Assembly (NCBI GenBank): GCA_030849065.1
Contig: JASAON010001539.1
Location: 1 to 49,779 of the forward strand
Direction: 5' to 3'
DNA from: Jaenimonas drosophilae
Lineage: Eukaryota; Euglenozoa; Kinetoplastea; Trypanosomatida; Trypanosomatidae
DNA: 49,779 nucleotides
Each line of letters begins with the position of its first letter. Positions within the stretch are counted from its first letter, which is position 1. Position numbers and translations under genes: made by a program. Positions 35,831 through 46,663 of the stretch are shown here, piece after piece. The notes beneath the pieces are model-generated. The model saw nothing but the letters and a program-made list of their open reading frames with translations, did no database searches and was not told where the DNA came from.

Positions 35831-36175
35831 ATGCCCCCGAAGATTGGACAGACCAAGAAGGCCAAGATGGAGGCCGCCACCAAGGGTGGAAAGAAGACCA
35901 CCAAGAAGTGGAGCAAGGGCCACTCCCGTGAGGCCCTCCAGAACGCCGTGATGTTCGACAAGGAGACCTATGAAAAGCTCCGCAGCGAGGTCCCCAAGTA
36001 CAAGCTCATCACCCCCTCCATCATCTCCGACCGTCTCAAGATCGCCGTCTCCCTTGCCGCCAACGGCCTCAAGCAGCTCTGCCGCGAGAAGCAGATCCGC
36101 CTGGTCAGCTGCAGCAGCAAGAACCGCGTGTACAGCCGTATTGTGGTCGCTGCCCCCGCTGCTGAGGCTCAATAA
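35831..36175 (+). CDS. RPS25: 40S ribosomal protein eS25 (RPS25)
   Basis: This 114-residue protein is a small-subunit ribosomal protein near the decoding head. It has the expected basic N-terminal tail (MPPKIGQTKKAKMEAATKGG...KKWSKGHSRE), then FDKETYEKL, VPKYKLITPSIISDRLKIA and SLAANGLKQLCREKQIRLVS, which give the winged-helix fold typical of eS25. The tail ends in AAPAAEAQ. The length is as usual for the family. Codons are strongly biased to C- or G-ending forms (AAG, GCC, ATC), unlike most neighbours and in keeping with high expression. Confidence 0.95.
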   Translation: MPPKIGQTKKAKMEAATKGGKKTTKKWSKGHSREALQNAVMFDKETYEKLRSEVPKYKLITPSIISDRLKIAVSLAANGLKQLCREKQIRLVSCSSKNRVYSRIVVAAPAAEAQ

Positions 36176-38052
<1,877 letters not shown>

Positions 38053-38479
38053 GCTGTGGTGTGAATTGTGTGTCTATGTTGCCATAACTGTATGGAATAA
38101 GGTGCAGCCAACACAGTTGTGTGTTGGTTGCCTCTCACTCGCGCTGCCCCTCTTCTCTGTGGAGGGAGTGGCGGATGAGATAGGGACTTTTGGTTCTTGT
38201 AGTAGGCGATGCTAATGGAAATCGTTCTTGGAGATGAATGAGGCAACTAGAAAAAAAAATGTTTGGTGCGTCTTTTGGGGGTTCATTGTGGTCGTGCTTC
38301 GGACAGGGCTGGGATGACCATCACTAGTGGTGCTACATTGTGTACACTTTTTCCCCCCCCCCTTTCTGTGTATCCATCAAGTAAAAAGTACGCGCGACAA
38401 CAATATCCAAATTCATACTCAGACAAACATCGTCAAGCGCTTCTTTAGAGAACAGGGCACACCTTTGGTGTCTTCACTA
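38053..38479. other. Spacer upstream of the LMBR1-family gene
   Basis: No gene is seen. It contains an A run (about 38250-38258) and a tract of T and about ten Cs leading to an acceptor AG at 38380-38381. The frame downstream is open from 38327 but only with a GTG, and the first in-frame ATG after the acceptor is 38480. Confidence 0.6.
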
Positions 38480-39928
38480 ATGGTCAATTGGTGGCTTATT
38501 CTGCTCATCATCCTGATTCCAATCATAGCTGTGGGATGCGTGGTCTACATCATCTTCTACTTTCAATCCGAGGAGGATCGCAAGGCCAACTTGTTGGCTA
38601 AGGGAGTGTTTGGCTTTGGCATGACACTAGCCTTGGGCAGTGTGTTGCTCCTCCCTTTTGATGTGGCGAACTCGCCAGATCCTGTCTCAAGTGCAAAGTA
38701 CTACAAGACCCTAAACACAGAGATCATGTGGGAAATTGTGCTGTGGACCATGGTGATCATGGGTCTGGCTGTGTGCCCCTTCTTTCTGTCCTTCTATGAG
38801 GCTTATGATCCCGATCGTCCCCGCACGCAAAAACAAGTAACCCACGGAACCATCGTAGCGTTGATTGTGACCACCGTCTTTGGTGTCATCACCCTCATTT
38901 GTTACTTCAAGGCTGGTGAAGCCATCGTTCCCTTTCAGAGTTACGGCGCGACCGCGCAGCTCGTGGCGGTGGATGGCGGGGCGGTGACCTTCGTGTCGTC
39001 CTTTTCAAATGAGAAGCTTACACTGGATGTGACCTTCACCACCTACTGTATTGGTATGGCCTGCTTTGCGGGGTGGATTCTCTTCTTCATCTATGGAGGT
39101 GTGGGCATGGTGGCCTTCCCTATTCGAACCATCCGGGACTTTAAGATGCGCACCAAGGCCATCAGCGCCACCACCTTCAATCAGGAGATGAATGTGGTCC
39201 TGGCCAAGGCAGAAACGCTGCTGGAGCTCAGCCTGTCGCTGCAGAAGGAGAGTCGGGGACGCATGTCTCGTGCCACAAAAAACAAGATCAACATCATCCG
39301 AAATGAAGTGTACTACTTGGAGGCGGTGCAAGACAACCTCATTTGGGCCTTCACGGAGGCAGGAGGATCCCCATTCTTGGTGTACGGAAAATTGGCGCTC
39401 GGGATTGTGGGCGCCGTCATCACGATTCTGTGGTGCTTGCAAATCTTCATTTACAACACTTTTGGGGACGATCCATTTCTGAACACAATGTTGATTGGTC
39501 TCAACAACGTGTTTGGCCTCTTTGGCGTGGTGGCCTACGGCATTCTGACCTTTTACCTCATGTGGGCTACCTTTCAGGGGCAAATTGCCCTTGGTCTTCG
39601 GCTGGTATTCTTCCAGATACATCCAATGAAGTACAGAGATACACCGATCAATTCCCTTCTCTTCAACGTCACACTGCAGCTCATGATTGCTTTCGCCGTC
39701 ATTTGTTTTGCATCCTTGTCCTTCCAGGACTACGCAGCAAACGCCTCCATTACGGGGCTCATGAACATCTATGTGCTTCGGCTCAAGGGCATAGGCACCA
39801 TCATTCGGTGGATGCAGTTCCTCTTTCTTGGTGTCAGCCTTCTCTCCATCATTTGGCTGGCCCTCTGCCCCAAAAAGAAACACAAGCGAGACCTGACCAA
39901 GCTCCGATTGGATGATCTGGATCACTAG
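38480..39928 (+). CDS. LMBR1-family multispanning membrane protein (LMBD1-like)
   Basis: The protein has 482 residues from 38480. The first hydrophobic segment follows at once (VNWWLILLIILIPIIAVGCV), and about nine transmembrane segments can be counted, with a soluble, charged loop at about 225-290. The stretch GVFGFGMTLALGSVLLLPFD matches the second LMBR1 segment, in which a Pro and an Asp precede the loop. Other segments include FAGWILFFIYGGVGMVAFPI and LGIVGAVITILWCLQIFIYN. Animal LMBD1 sits in the lysosomal membrane and works in cobalamin export, and LIMR is a lipocalin receptor. Protist members are widespread but their function is not established. The tail is short and basic (PKKKHKRDLTKLRLDDLDH). 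Confidence 0.85.
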   Translation: MVNWWLILLIILIPIIAVGCVVYIIFYFQSEEDRKANLLAKGVFGFGMTLALGSVLLLPFDVANSPDPVSSAKYYKTLNTEIMWEIVLWTMVIMGLAVCPFFLSFYEAYDPDRPRTQKQVTHGTIVALIVTTVFGVITLICYFKAGEAIVPFQSYGATAQLVAVDGGAVTFVSSFSNEKLTLDVTFTTYCIGMACFAGWILFFIYGGVGMVAFPIRTIRDFKMRTKAISATTFNQEMNVVLAKAETLLELSLSLQKESRGRMSRATKNKINIIRNEVYYLEAVQDNLIWAFTEAGGSPFLVYGKLALGIVGAVITILWCLQIFIYNTFGDDPFLNTMLIGLNNVFGLFGVVAYGILTFYLMWATFQGQIALGLRLVFFQIHPMKYRDTPINSLLFNVTLQLMIAFAVICFASLSFQDYAANASITGLMNIYVLRLKGIGTIIRWMQFLFLGVSLLSIIWLALCPKKKHKRDLTKLRLDDLDH

Positions 39929-40310
39929 CTTCGGCAATCAACCATGCCTACCGTGACATTGTGCTGTGGTTGTGTGCAGCACGTTTCATCTTCTGTTTGC
40001 TCTCACCTTTCAATGGACGTTTTTGGCGCACACTCCAAGCCCACACACCATGTAGTACGTTGCCGTGACTACCGGGGCTGTCACTGTAGCTACAATGCAC
40101 CATCACTCCTCACTTCTTCTCTGTGCTTACATGTTTTCAAGAATTTCTGCCTAGTGCGCGTTTGCCACAGGCAAAAAACCACAACCTCGGTTAGCAGCCA
40201 GAGGTGTACCGCGGGGCTCAGCTTCAGGCCGTGCCATCGCATTGCATCTCTCCGTGTTCCGAACTGGCACGGTCATTGTAGAGTTTCTCTCCGTGAGTTG
40301 CTGAGGGTCC
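39929..40310. other. Spacer upstream of the tubulin acetyltransferase
   Basis: No gene is seen. One candidate trans-splice tract ends in TTTCTGCCTAG, with the AG at 40153-40154. A second AG lies at 40279-40280, closer to the ATG. A frame of 151 codons covers the region and the following gene but has no recognisable content. Confidence 0.5.
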
Positions 40311-41759
40311 ATGTATCGCACCTACCGCGGGAAGCCTCAGAATGGCAACCCAGTGGTCGCCCCGCAGTCAGGGCCGCTAGCACTACAGCCCCTCCCTGAG
40401 CTGCCGTTGGAGGATGGGGTGTCGGTGTGGACCGCCCAGTCACTGGACGCCCTCCGTCGCAAGGTGCAAATGGGGGACAAGGAGCAGGAGCTCCTCCAGA
40501 AGAATCTGTTCCGTACAATTGACATCCTCGGTGCGCGAAGCCAGCGTGCCCAGGGGGTGAATGAACCCCTCACCACCGTCAGCCGCCTACACGAGAGCAA
40601 CACCTATCGGCTCTACCTTCTGGTCCATCAATACCAGGGCTTGGGCATCCTCAAGGTGGGTGTCAAGAAACTCTTCATTTCGCACCCATCCACGAAGCAG
40701 CTGGTGGAGCTGGACCCGCTCTGCGTGCTGGACTTCTACGTGGATGAATCTGTGCAGCGCAAGGGTTATGGCAACCAAATCTACCGAGAGATGCTAGAAA
40801 ATGAAAAAACTCGGCCAGAGCTCCTGGCGATTGACCGCCCCAGTCCCAAGTTCCTCGGCTTCATGAAGAAGCACTACAGCTTGGATAGCTTTACCCCACA
40901 AGGGAACAACTTCGTCGTCTTTCATCGCTTCTTTGACAACACCACCGTCACTGAACGTGGTCAGTTGCGTCGGATTGCCGACAGCAACGCCGCGGCGGGC
41001 CCCACCGCCACTGTAGCAGCCGACCCCCGCCATTTAAAAGGTAGCCCGGGCGCTGGTGCCCGCGAAGATGAGACCGGCCTCGGCCGTGGTCTCGCCTCCG
41101 CAGGCAGCCCACCAGCGCTCGGGATGTTGACCCCCACGCTGCCCATCCACCCTACCGGCGGTGCTTCGGCACCACCCGTGAGCCACGCACCAACGAGCTG
41201 GCACACTGACATGGTACGGCCTATGCCAATGCCAAATTGCGGCCCAACCTACACACAGCCACAGGCCCTCCTCTCGCCTAGCCCATACAACAACTACAAT
41301 AGCGGCGCACGGCCGCTGCCGGTGCTGCGTCGTGGCCCACCCCCTCTTGCCTCAACGGCACCGGTGTACCCGCCACGCGCGGCACCACAAGCTGGCTACC
41401 GTCAAGTGCCCCGGGCCCGGGCACCACCACAAGCCTACACCGTACCATCACGGCCACGCTTCCCAACGGCCAATGCACCATCACCACCGCTGATTTACCG
41501 ACCCGGGCACATACTCGCAGCCGGTGGTCTGCCGCAGCTCCACAGCCAACCTACCCGAGGATATCCCAAGTCCATGGGGGGCAGCACGTGGCCGCAGCAT
41601 CCCTTGAGCGGCATTCAAGCCGTAGGGGGAGGCAGCAGCCTCTCCAGTGGTCCGGCAGAAGGGTGGCAGGGCAACGCGGCGAGTGCCAACGCACCAAGCA
41701 CGCGAGTCCCTCCAGGACATGGATCGAGTGCGACGTATAACATCATCACAAATGTGTGA
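40311..41759 (+). CDS. ATAT: Alpha-tubulin N-acetyltransferase (MEC-17/ATAT family)
   Basis: This is a 482-residue protein. Residues 1-215 form the GNAT-type catalytic domain that acetylates Lys40 of alpha-tubulin inside axonemal and subpellicular microtubules. GILKVGVKKLF, PLCVLDFYVDESVQRKGYG, LLAIDRPSPKFLGFMKKHY and GNNFVVFHRFF follow the family closely. Aligned with human ATAT1, C138 and D175 fall at the catalytic positions C120 and D157, and the spacing of 37 residues between them is identical. The remaining 265 residues are a Pro/Gly/Tyr/Ala-rich disordered tail ending in HGSSATYNIITNV, a peptide repeated at the end of the next gene product. A flagellated organism is implied. Confidence 0.95.
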   Translation: MYRTYRGKPQNGNPVVAPQSGPLALQPLPELPLEDGVSVWTAQSLDALRRKVQMGDKEQELLQKNLFRTIDILGARSQRAQGVNEPLTTVSRLHESNTYRLYLLVHQYQGLGILKVGVKKLFISHPSTKQLVELDPLCVLDFYVDESVQRKGYGNQIYREMLENEKTRPELLAIDRPSPKFLGFMKKHYSLDSFTPQGNNFVVFHRFFDNTTVTERGQLRRIADSNAAAGPTATVAADPRHLKGSPGAGAREDETGLGRGLASAGSPPALGMLTPTLPIHPTGGASAPPVSHAPTSWHTDMVRPMPMPNCGPTYTQPQALLSPSPYNNYNSGARPLPVLRRGPPPLASTAPVYPPRAAPQAGYRQVPRARAPPQAYTVPSRPRFPTANAPSPPLIYRPGHILAAGGLPQLHSQPTRGYPKSMGGSTWPQHPLSGIQAVGGGSSLSSGPAEGWQGNAASANAPSTRVPPGHGSSATYNIITNV

Positions 41760-42399
41760 ATGATGAACGTGCGCTCTCTCTCTATTGTGTGCGGTGCCAG
41801 TTGTTTGACGTTTGGGCCACTGACGATTGCACCACTGCGCAGTCACGTGCCCAGTTGCCTGTTGTGGCGTTCCTGTGGATGACGATGTGCGTCATGTTTC
41901 ATTTTTACTCCAACTTCATGCGACGGTACATTATGTGGATCAAACGCGCGTTCCCGTCCCCAGTGACTGGCGTCTTCCCCGATGTTCTCTTTTGTGTTTT
42001 ACTTTGCCTTGCTCCGCGAGGCATCAGAGGAAGGATGGCCGGGGAACGGGCATCTCTTCCATGAGATTATAACTGAGTAGAGGCCGGATGAAAACGGCCA
42101 AAGCCCAATGGAAAAGGTACTCCCAGAGAGAGGGATTATTGGGTGACATGCACCTCAGCATCGTCATGCTTCTTTGTAGGAGTGAGAACACTTTTTTCTT
42201 CTCTTCTTCATTCTGCATATGTTGTAGCAGCAAAGTCACTGCACCAACGCAACTCATCTACCCAAGCTTCTAGCTTACATTGTTTAGCTTATATCTGATC
42301 ATTATACACTACGTTTCGTGTTAGGGGAAGCGTACACCCGCTCCCTCTTTTCTTGTTGGTTCCACTAGTTCAGCTCGTACATCAAGTTGCTGACCAACC
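41760..42399. other. Spacer upstream of the low-complexity gene
   Basis: No gene is seen in 640 bp. A T/C tract with an AG at 42229-42230 and a second tract (CTCCCTCTTTTCTTGTTGGT, then an AG at 42367-42368) are possible acceptors. The second gives a leader of 31 nt. Confidence 0.55.
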
Positions 42400-43056
42400 A
42401 TGAGCTACTACTACCCGAGCTCCACACCCTACGGGATCTCCACCTTGCCACCTTTAGCATTTACCCCACCTCGGCGAACGGCCTATATCACCTCATACTC
42501 CAGTCCGCCACCTCCACCACCACCACCACCGAGGCTTTCACCCTACGCGGCACACACCCAAGCCCCAGTGCCCATGCCCATCATCAACTACAATCCCTCC
42601 ATGTACCACTTCTCACCCCCGGCAGCCTACGGGGGCGTCAACAGCGGCGGTGGTGCACCCAACCCGTACCTATCAGGCTGGGCAGCTCCGCAACAACAGC
42701 AACCACCACCCGGGTGGAATGGGGGGCGGGGCAATCCGCAGCAGCAGGAGGAGGATGAGAAGTACCGCATTGCGAGGATGCCCCCGGCAGGCATCAGTAG
42801 CACCCGTTATGGATCCCAACGGGTCCACTATGATCATGTGCACTACGATCACAACAATTTGAAGAGCTACGACGGGAACAACTACAACACAAACAACAAC
42901 AACAACAACAACAACCGCAATCAACCCAGCTATCCCCCCTATGGATACTCGGCGGGCCAAAACAGCAACAACAACAACAATAATAACAACAACAATCAGT
43001 ACGTATCTCCAACCTACGGTAGTTCTGCGACCTACAACATCATCAGTAACATCTAG
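42400..43056 (+). CDS. Tyr/Pro/Asn-rich low-complexity protein sharing the ATAT tail
   Basis: This is a 218-residue protein of no recognised family. It starts MSYYYPSSTPYGISTLPPLA, has a run of nine prolines near residue 36-44, Gln runs near 88-91 and 113-115, and two long Asn runs near 166-173 and 189-198. It lacks any predicted globular domain. The C-terminus is TYGSSATYNIISNI, almost identical to the last 12 residues of the neighbouring tubulin acetyltransferase (GSSATYNIITNV). A duplication of the 3' end of that gene followed by expansion of low-complexity codons would explain it. Both tails also fit a class I PDZ-ligand pattern (S/T-x-I/V at the end). Expression and function are unknown; the coding call rests on the in-frame shared tail and an acceptor upstream. 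Confidence 0.65.
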   Translation: MSYYYPSSTPYGISTLPPLAFTPPRRTAYITSYSSPPPPPPPPPRLSPYAAHTQAPVPMPIINYNPSMYHFSPPAAYGGVNSGGGAPNPYLSGWAAPQQQQPPPGWNGGRGNPQQQEEDEKYRIARMPPAGISSTRYGSQRVHYDHVHYDHNNLKSYDGNNYNTNNNNNNNNRNQPSYPPYGYSAGQNSNNNNNNNNNNQYVSPTYGSSATYNIISNI

Positions 43057-43738
43057 AGAGGAGTTGTGTGATGATGTGTCCTTGGAAGGAGTGGAGAGCT
43101 CTGGGACACCAACGAGTTGCTCACCCTCTAGTCAGTTGCAAAGACCTTGAACTGCCAATGCATAGATTGTTGTTGTGGTAGCATGACCCGACGCATCCTT
43201 CGTAGAATACAGCCCAACTCATGAGAGCACCATAGACATACGACGCCAAACTGAAACCTGGGAACCCACCTCTGTGACGGTCTATGGCACACATAGATGC
43301 GTCAAGGCGCTCGCCCAAGTGCAGCATTGATGACCGCTGGGGGATGGAGTTCCATCCCACGTGTATAATTTATCCCTGCATGCTGATATTTTCAGTGTGT
43401 ACGTACTTTCTTGTTATTCTTGTGCTCCACCTTCACTCTCTCCCAAAGTCGGGGTGCGTTTTGCCTGCCAGGGAGGTGGCATTGGCTACTTCGTTCCTGT
43501 GATGATCGCACAAATTATTCCTTCACTCGGACATACTTCTCCCGAGGACATCCACACACATGACCATAGTCCGATTGGGCTCGGCACGTGTGTGTTGTAT
43601 CTCTCACTCTCTGTGTATGTGCTCAGCCATGTTTCACTGTGTCCCGTTGCTGTTCTTGATTTAATCTATAGTGGACGGCTGCGCTCACTAGCCTATTTGG
43701 CAGCCTTCCATCACCCTCGCCACGTATTTTCACACACC
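43057..43738. other. Spacer upstream of the SUKH gene
   Basis: No gene is seen. The frame of the next gene is open back to 43361, but it crosses a likely acceptor: TGCTGTTCTTGATTTAATCT, then an AG at 43670-43671. The segment 43361-43738 is therefore treated as non-coding. Confidence 0.6.
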
Positions 43739-44938
43739 ATGACAGGAAAACCCGTGCATCAGCGCATTGTTGATGCCTACATTACTTCTCTGCGTCAGCA
43801 CCTCCCAACCCGATGCCTTCGCAAGATGGATGTCCTTCGTGGAGCAACAGAGGAGCAGCAGCTACGGCTGCAATCCGCCTACCCAGCTGCACCTGCAGAG
43901 CTCCTCTACTTGCTCCAGCGCATGAACGGCACAAGCTGGAGAGGTGTGGTGGATGCGGCTGGCAGTGGACCCCTCCCATCACCTTCCCCCACCCCCTCCA
44001 CAGGCACCAAGACCTTTCTCGATAAGCTCGGCGGTGGCAAGGCAAACGCCAAGAACCAAATGCCGTGGCAGCGCCGCTTTGCTGTGCCCGTCATGGGATC
44101 TGTTCTGGCCAACTCCCCCTTTTATCTTTCCTCGGTGGAGGAGATGTTGGCTCCGCGCCTACCAGAACCCTTCTCATGCGGCTCAAGCCCTGCCCCAGCA
44201 GCAGCTGGGCCCAGTACCTCGGTGGAGGAACGGAGCGTTGTGGAGCTCTACGCCAACGGATTTACTGTTCGAGAGCTCTGCCGAGGAAAGCATGCCGTCT
44301 TTGGAGAAGATGGTCGGTGCATCAAGGCGGCGGCAGAGTCCGCCAACAAGCCAACCACTCCTCCGCCCATGCTGCAGCGGCTTCGGGAGAGCATCTCCTC
44401 ACCCAAGCAACTCCCCAACCAGGCCGATGACCGCCTCGTTGGCGTGGATAGTGCCCGCATTGATGCTGCCGCCGTAGCCCCGGATGCATCCACGGCGGCG
44501 AGCGAGGAGGCCAACCTCCTTGTGTTGGACTCACGCATTCAGCCCGCCCTCAGCCTGCGCAAGCGGCTGCTCGTGGCCACCAGTGTGCCGCCGCGGTGGA
44601 TGATGTATGGCGGCAACGAAGCCAGCAAGAGCGATGCAGATGCAGCCCCACAACCATCGCCTCGCTCGTGGTTGTACGTGGACTTTCATCCCGTTGAAGG
44701 CGAGGGAGGTGTGGTGGGCCAGGTGATTGAGCATCGGCATGATCCGCGGACGTGTACCGCACACGTGGAGGTGGTGGCGGATAGCTTCAAGAGCTACCTC
44801 AAGACGATCATGGCCGATGAGTATGACTTCACGGAAGAACTTGACGACGACGAAAACGATTCTGCCGAAAATGCCAAAGTTGCCACCATCTCCACTGACG
44901 CTGCCTCTCAGTCTGCGCCAGTACAAGGCGGCCGATAA
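43739..44938 (+). CDS. SUKH (SMI1/KNR4) domain protein
   Basis: The protein has 399 residues from 43739. The N-terminal block ATEEQQLRLQSAYPAAPAEL, then LYLLQRMNG (about 36-65), matches the start of the SUKH fold, where a helix follows ..P.dy..fL...NG. The other half lies near the C-terminus (about 308-365). WLYVDFHPVEGEGGVVGQVI, then ADSFKSYLKTIMADEYDF corresponds to the W..I..D..PG..GQVI...V..S...FL region of yeast Knr4. Between them is an insert of about 240 residues, rich in Pro, Ser and Ala. The acidic tail (EELDDDENDS) is typical of low-complexity termini. Knr4/Smi1 links cell-wall and calcineurin signalling in yeast, and bacterial SUKH proteins are immunity proteins. The role in kinetoplastids is not established. 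Confidence 0.72.
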   Translation: MTGKPVHQRIVDAYITSLRQHLPTRCLRKMDVLRGATEEQQLRLQSAYPAAPAELLYLLQRMNGTSWRGVVDAAGSGPLPSPSPTPSTGTKTFLDKLGGGKANAKNQMPWQRRFAVPVMGSVLANSPFYLSSVEEMLAPRLPEPFSCGSSPAPAAAGPSTSVEERSVVELYANGFTVRELCRGKHAVFGEDGRCIKAAAESANKPTTPPPMLQRLRESISSPKQLPNQADDRLVGVDSARIDAAAVAPDASTAASEEANLLVLDSRIQPALSLRKRLLVATSVPPRWMMYGGNEASKSDADAAPQPSPRSWLYVDFHPVEGEGGVVGQVIEHRHDPRTCTAHVEVVADSFKSYLKTIMADEYDFTEELDDDENDSAENAKVATISTDAASQSAPVQGGR

Positions 44939-45371
44939 ATCATCGTCAAGCAATCTACAAATGCACACCTACACGGCAACCTCCCCCCTCCTCCCCACTC
45001 ACTTTTTCCCTGTGGCGTCGTTGCGGATGCAGCTCTCTCTCTCTATCTCCCGACGCATCCAAGATCCAAGGTTTATGCAGATGAGCTCCTTGTGTGTGTT
45101 TACTGGTGTGTTTGATGATTCTCCTTCCGGCTCTTCGGAGCGAAGACGCAGGTATCGTGGTTGTTGCACCACGAATCGATGTCGTGACTGGCAACAAGTG
45201 GGGCCACTTTCATGGCACCTACCTTCTGAGTCTGCCATGGGCTGGAGTTCTCTGTGTGTATGTGAAGCACAAGCACCCTTGACCCCACCTCATGCCCATG
45301 CACGCATCTCTCTTTGGTTGCCTTTTATCTATTGCTGTTGTAGTTCTAGCGCTTCTTTCCACACGTAAGTC
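44939..45371. other. Spacer upstream of the small membrane protein
   Basis: No gene is seen. A CT run lies at about 45031-45043. A pyrimidine-rich stretch (from about 45308) ends with AGs at 45342-45343 and 45348-45349, 22-30 nt before the ATG at 45372. Confidence 0.55.
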
Positions 45372-45869
45372 ATGCCTCGTCCTTTTGGTGTCTGGGCCCC
45401 GGCCACGACCCTGGCTGAGTACCGCGCTCGCATCCCGAACCCCTTCGCCTACAGCTTCCGCTGGATCTACTCCGCCAAGAAGGAGGTCTTCTACCCACCG
45501 GAGGCCATGGCCCACTTCAAGGACCCCCAGCAGTTCAAGGATGCCGTGGACACCCTCCGCGCGATGCGCATCTCCGACAAGATCTTTGGTGAGGGCCTGA
45601 AGATGCCCAAGCACCCCGTCATCACCATGATCGCCGTCGTGGCCCTCCACGGCTTCATCGTCTTCTCCGGCCTCAAGTACTACTACGGTACCCACATGCC
45701 CGCCAACAACCCGACCTGGCGCAAGACCGTCAACAAGGAGTGGGAGGAGGCCATGAATACCTCCCCGTGGGACCACATGTCGCACGTGTGGCAGTACAGC
45801 GACCAGTTCGCCGCCGTCCTTGGAGATGCCGGCGCCCCAGGCAAGCGCAAGTTCTACATCCCTGCTTAA
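45372..45869 (+). CDS. Small single-span protein, probable mitochondrial inner-membrane subunit
   Basis: This 165-residue protein is not recognised with certainty. It begins MPRPFGVWAPATTLAEYRAR, has a basic, aromatic N-terminal half, one predicted transmembrane helix at about 82-104 (PVITMIAVVALHGFIVFSGL) and a hydrophilic C-terminal half with several Trp residues. The size and topology resemble accessory subunits of respiratory complexes or of the kinetoplastid F-type ATP synthase. Codon use is extremely biased towards C- and G-ending codons, as in the ATP synthase beta and eS25 genes of this window and unlike most others, so it should be abundant. The assignment to an energy complex is inference from these traits. 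Confidence 0.8.
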   Translation: MPRPFGVWAPATTLAEYRARIPNPFAYSFRWIYSAKKEVFYPPEAMAHFKDPQQFKDAVDTLRAMRISDKIFGEGLKMPKHPVITMIAVVALHGFIVFSGLKYYYGTHMPANNPTWRKTVNKEWEEAMNTSPWDHMSHVWQYSDQFAAVLGDAGAPGKRKFYIPA

Positions 45870-46663
45870 GTACCATGGCATGTGTAAATTAGCGTTGTGT
45901 GTTGCGTAGGTAGTTGCCGGAGGCGGATGGACCTCCTCTTGCGTGTGGTGCGCCAACATCACCCCTGCTCCATATTGGCTCCAGCCACCAACACCTTGTG
46001 TGGGTGGTGGTGTAGGAACCGGTGTAGTGGGTTGTGGCCGCAGGCACATGTCGTGTGGGGCATCTCCCTGGCTCCCTGTAGGCACTCGTAGGAAGACAAC
46101 AACGTGGAGAACCGTTGTTGTTCTTGTTTTTTTCCTATCTTAGTAGGAGCAAGGGCATACCGTGTTTGCTGTGCTTTCGTCCTCTGGGCTCTGTCTTCCG
46201 TGTGGTGAGGGAGTGGTGAGCTACGTGTGTGAGGTGCTGCAGCAACCAAACCACCGACCTCATGTGTGCTACTGGACATGAAGCTCCATTGTTTCGTCCC
46301 TCTGTTCTTGCTATGCCTGAACCGGCAACACATCTCTCTCCTTCATCTAATCTTCTTGATGTAGAGGTACTAGATAGATAGCAAGCACCTCCACTACGTG
46401 AGTCACTACTACCGACTACAATATAACGTACGTGCTTGCACAGCTACACAAACAAGAGAACACATATTGGCAACCTTGCCAGCATTCATAGATTTTTGGA
46501 GCTTGGAGGGACAATCCCGCCGCCTCCACACCACCATATAGCACTACAACTCTCCCAAACGCGTTGTCTTACTACTGCGTAGCCCACCACACAGCCCCTT
46601 ATCACTTTCATTCTTGTTTTTTCTTCTTCTTCTTCGCAATCGGGCTCATCGCTGCTGTGATCC
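45870..46663. other. Spacer upstream of the Ser-rich gene
   Basis: Nothing coding is seen in about 790 bp. It ends in a strong pyrimidine tract (TTCTTGTTTTTTCTTCTTCT at about 46611-46630). No AG occurs between that tract and the ATG at 46664; the nearest AG upstream of the tract is in ACACAG (about 46590), and the first one after it is at 46693-46694. Confidence 0.6.

Noticed and set aside
39005..39937. 310-codon minus-strand frame opposite the LMBR1-family gene
   Set aside because: The plus-strand frame encodes a convincing membrane protein, and the antisense product has no recognisable feature.
39944..40399. 151-codon plus-strand frame in the spacer before the tubulin acetyltransferase
   Set aside because: It overlaps the true gene in another frame, contains a likely trans-splice site and has no recognised content.
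43361..43738. N-terminal extension of the SUKH gene
   Set aside because: It lies before the likely acceptor at 43670-43671 and translates to hydrophobic, low-information sequence.
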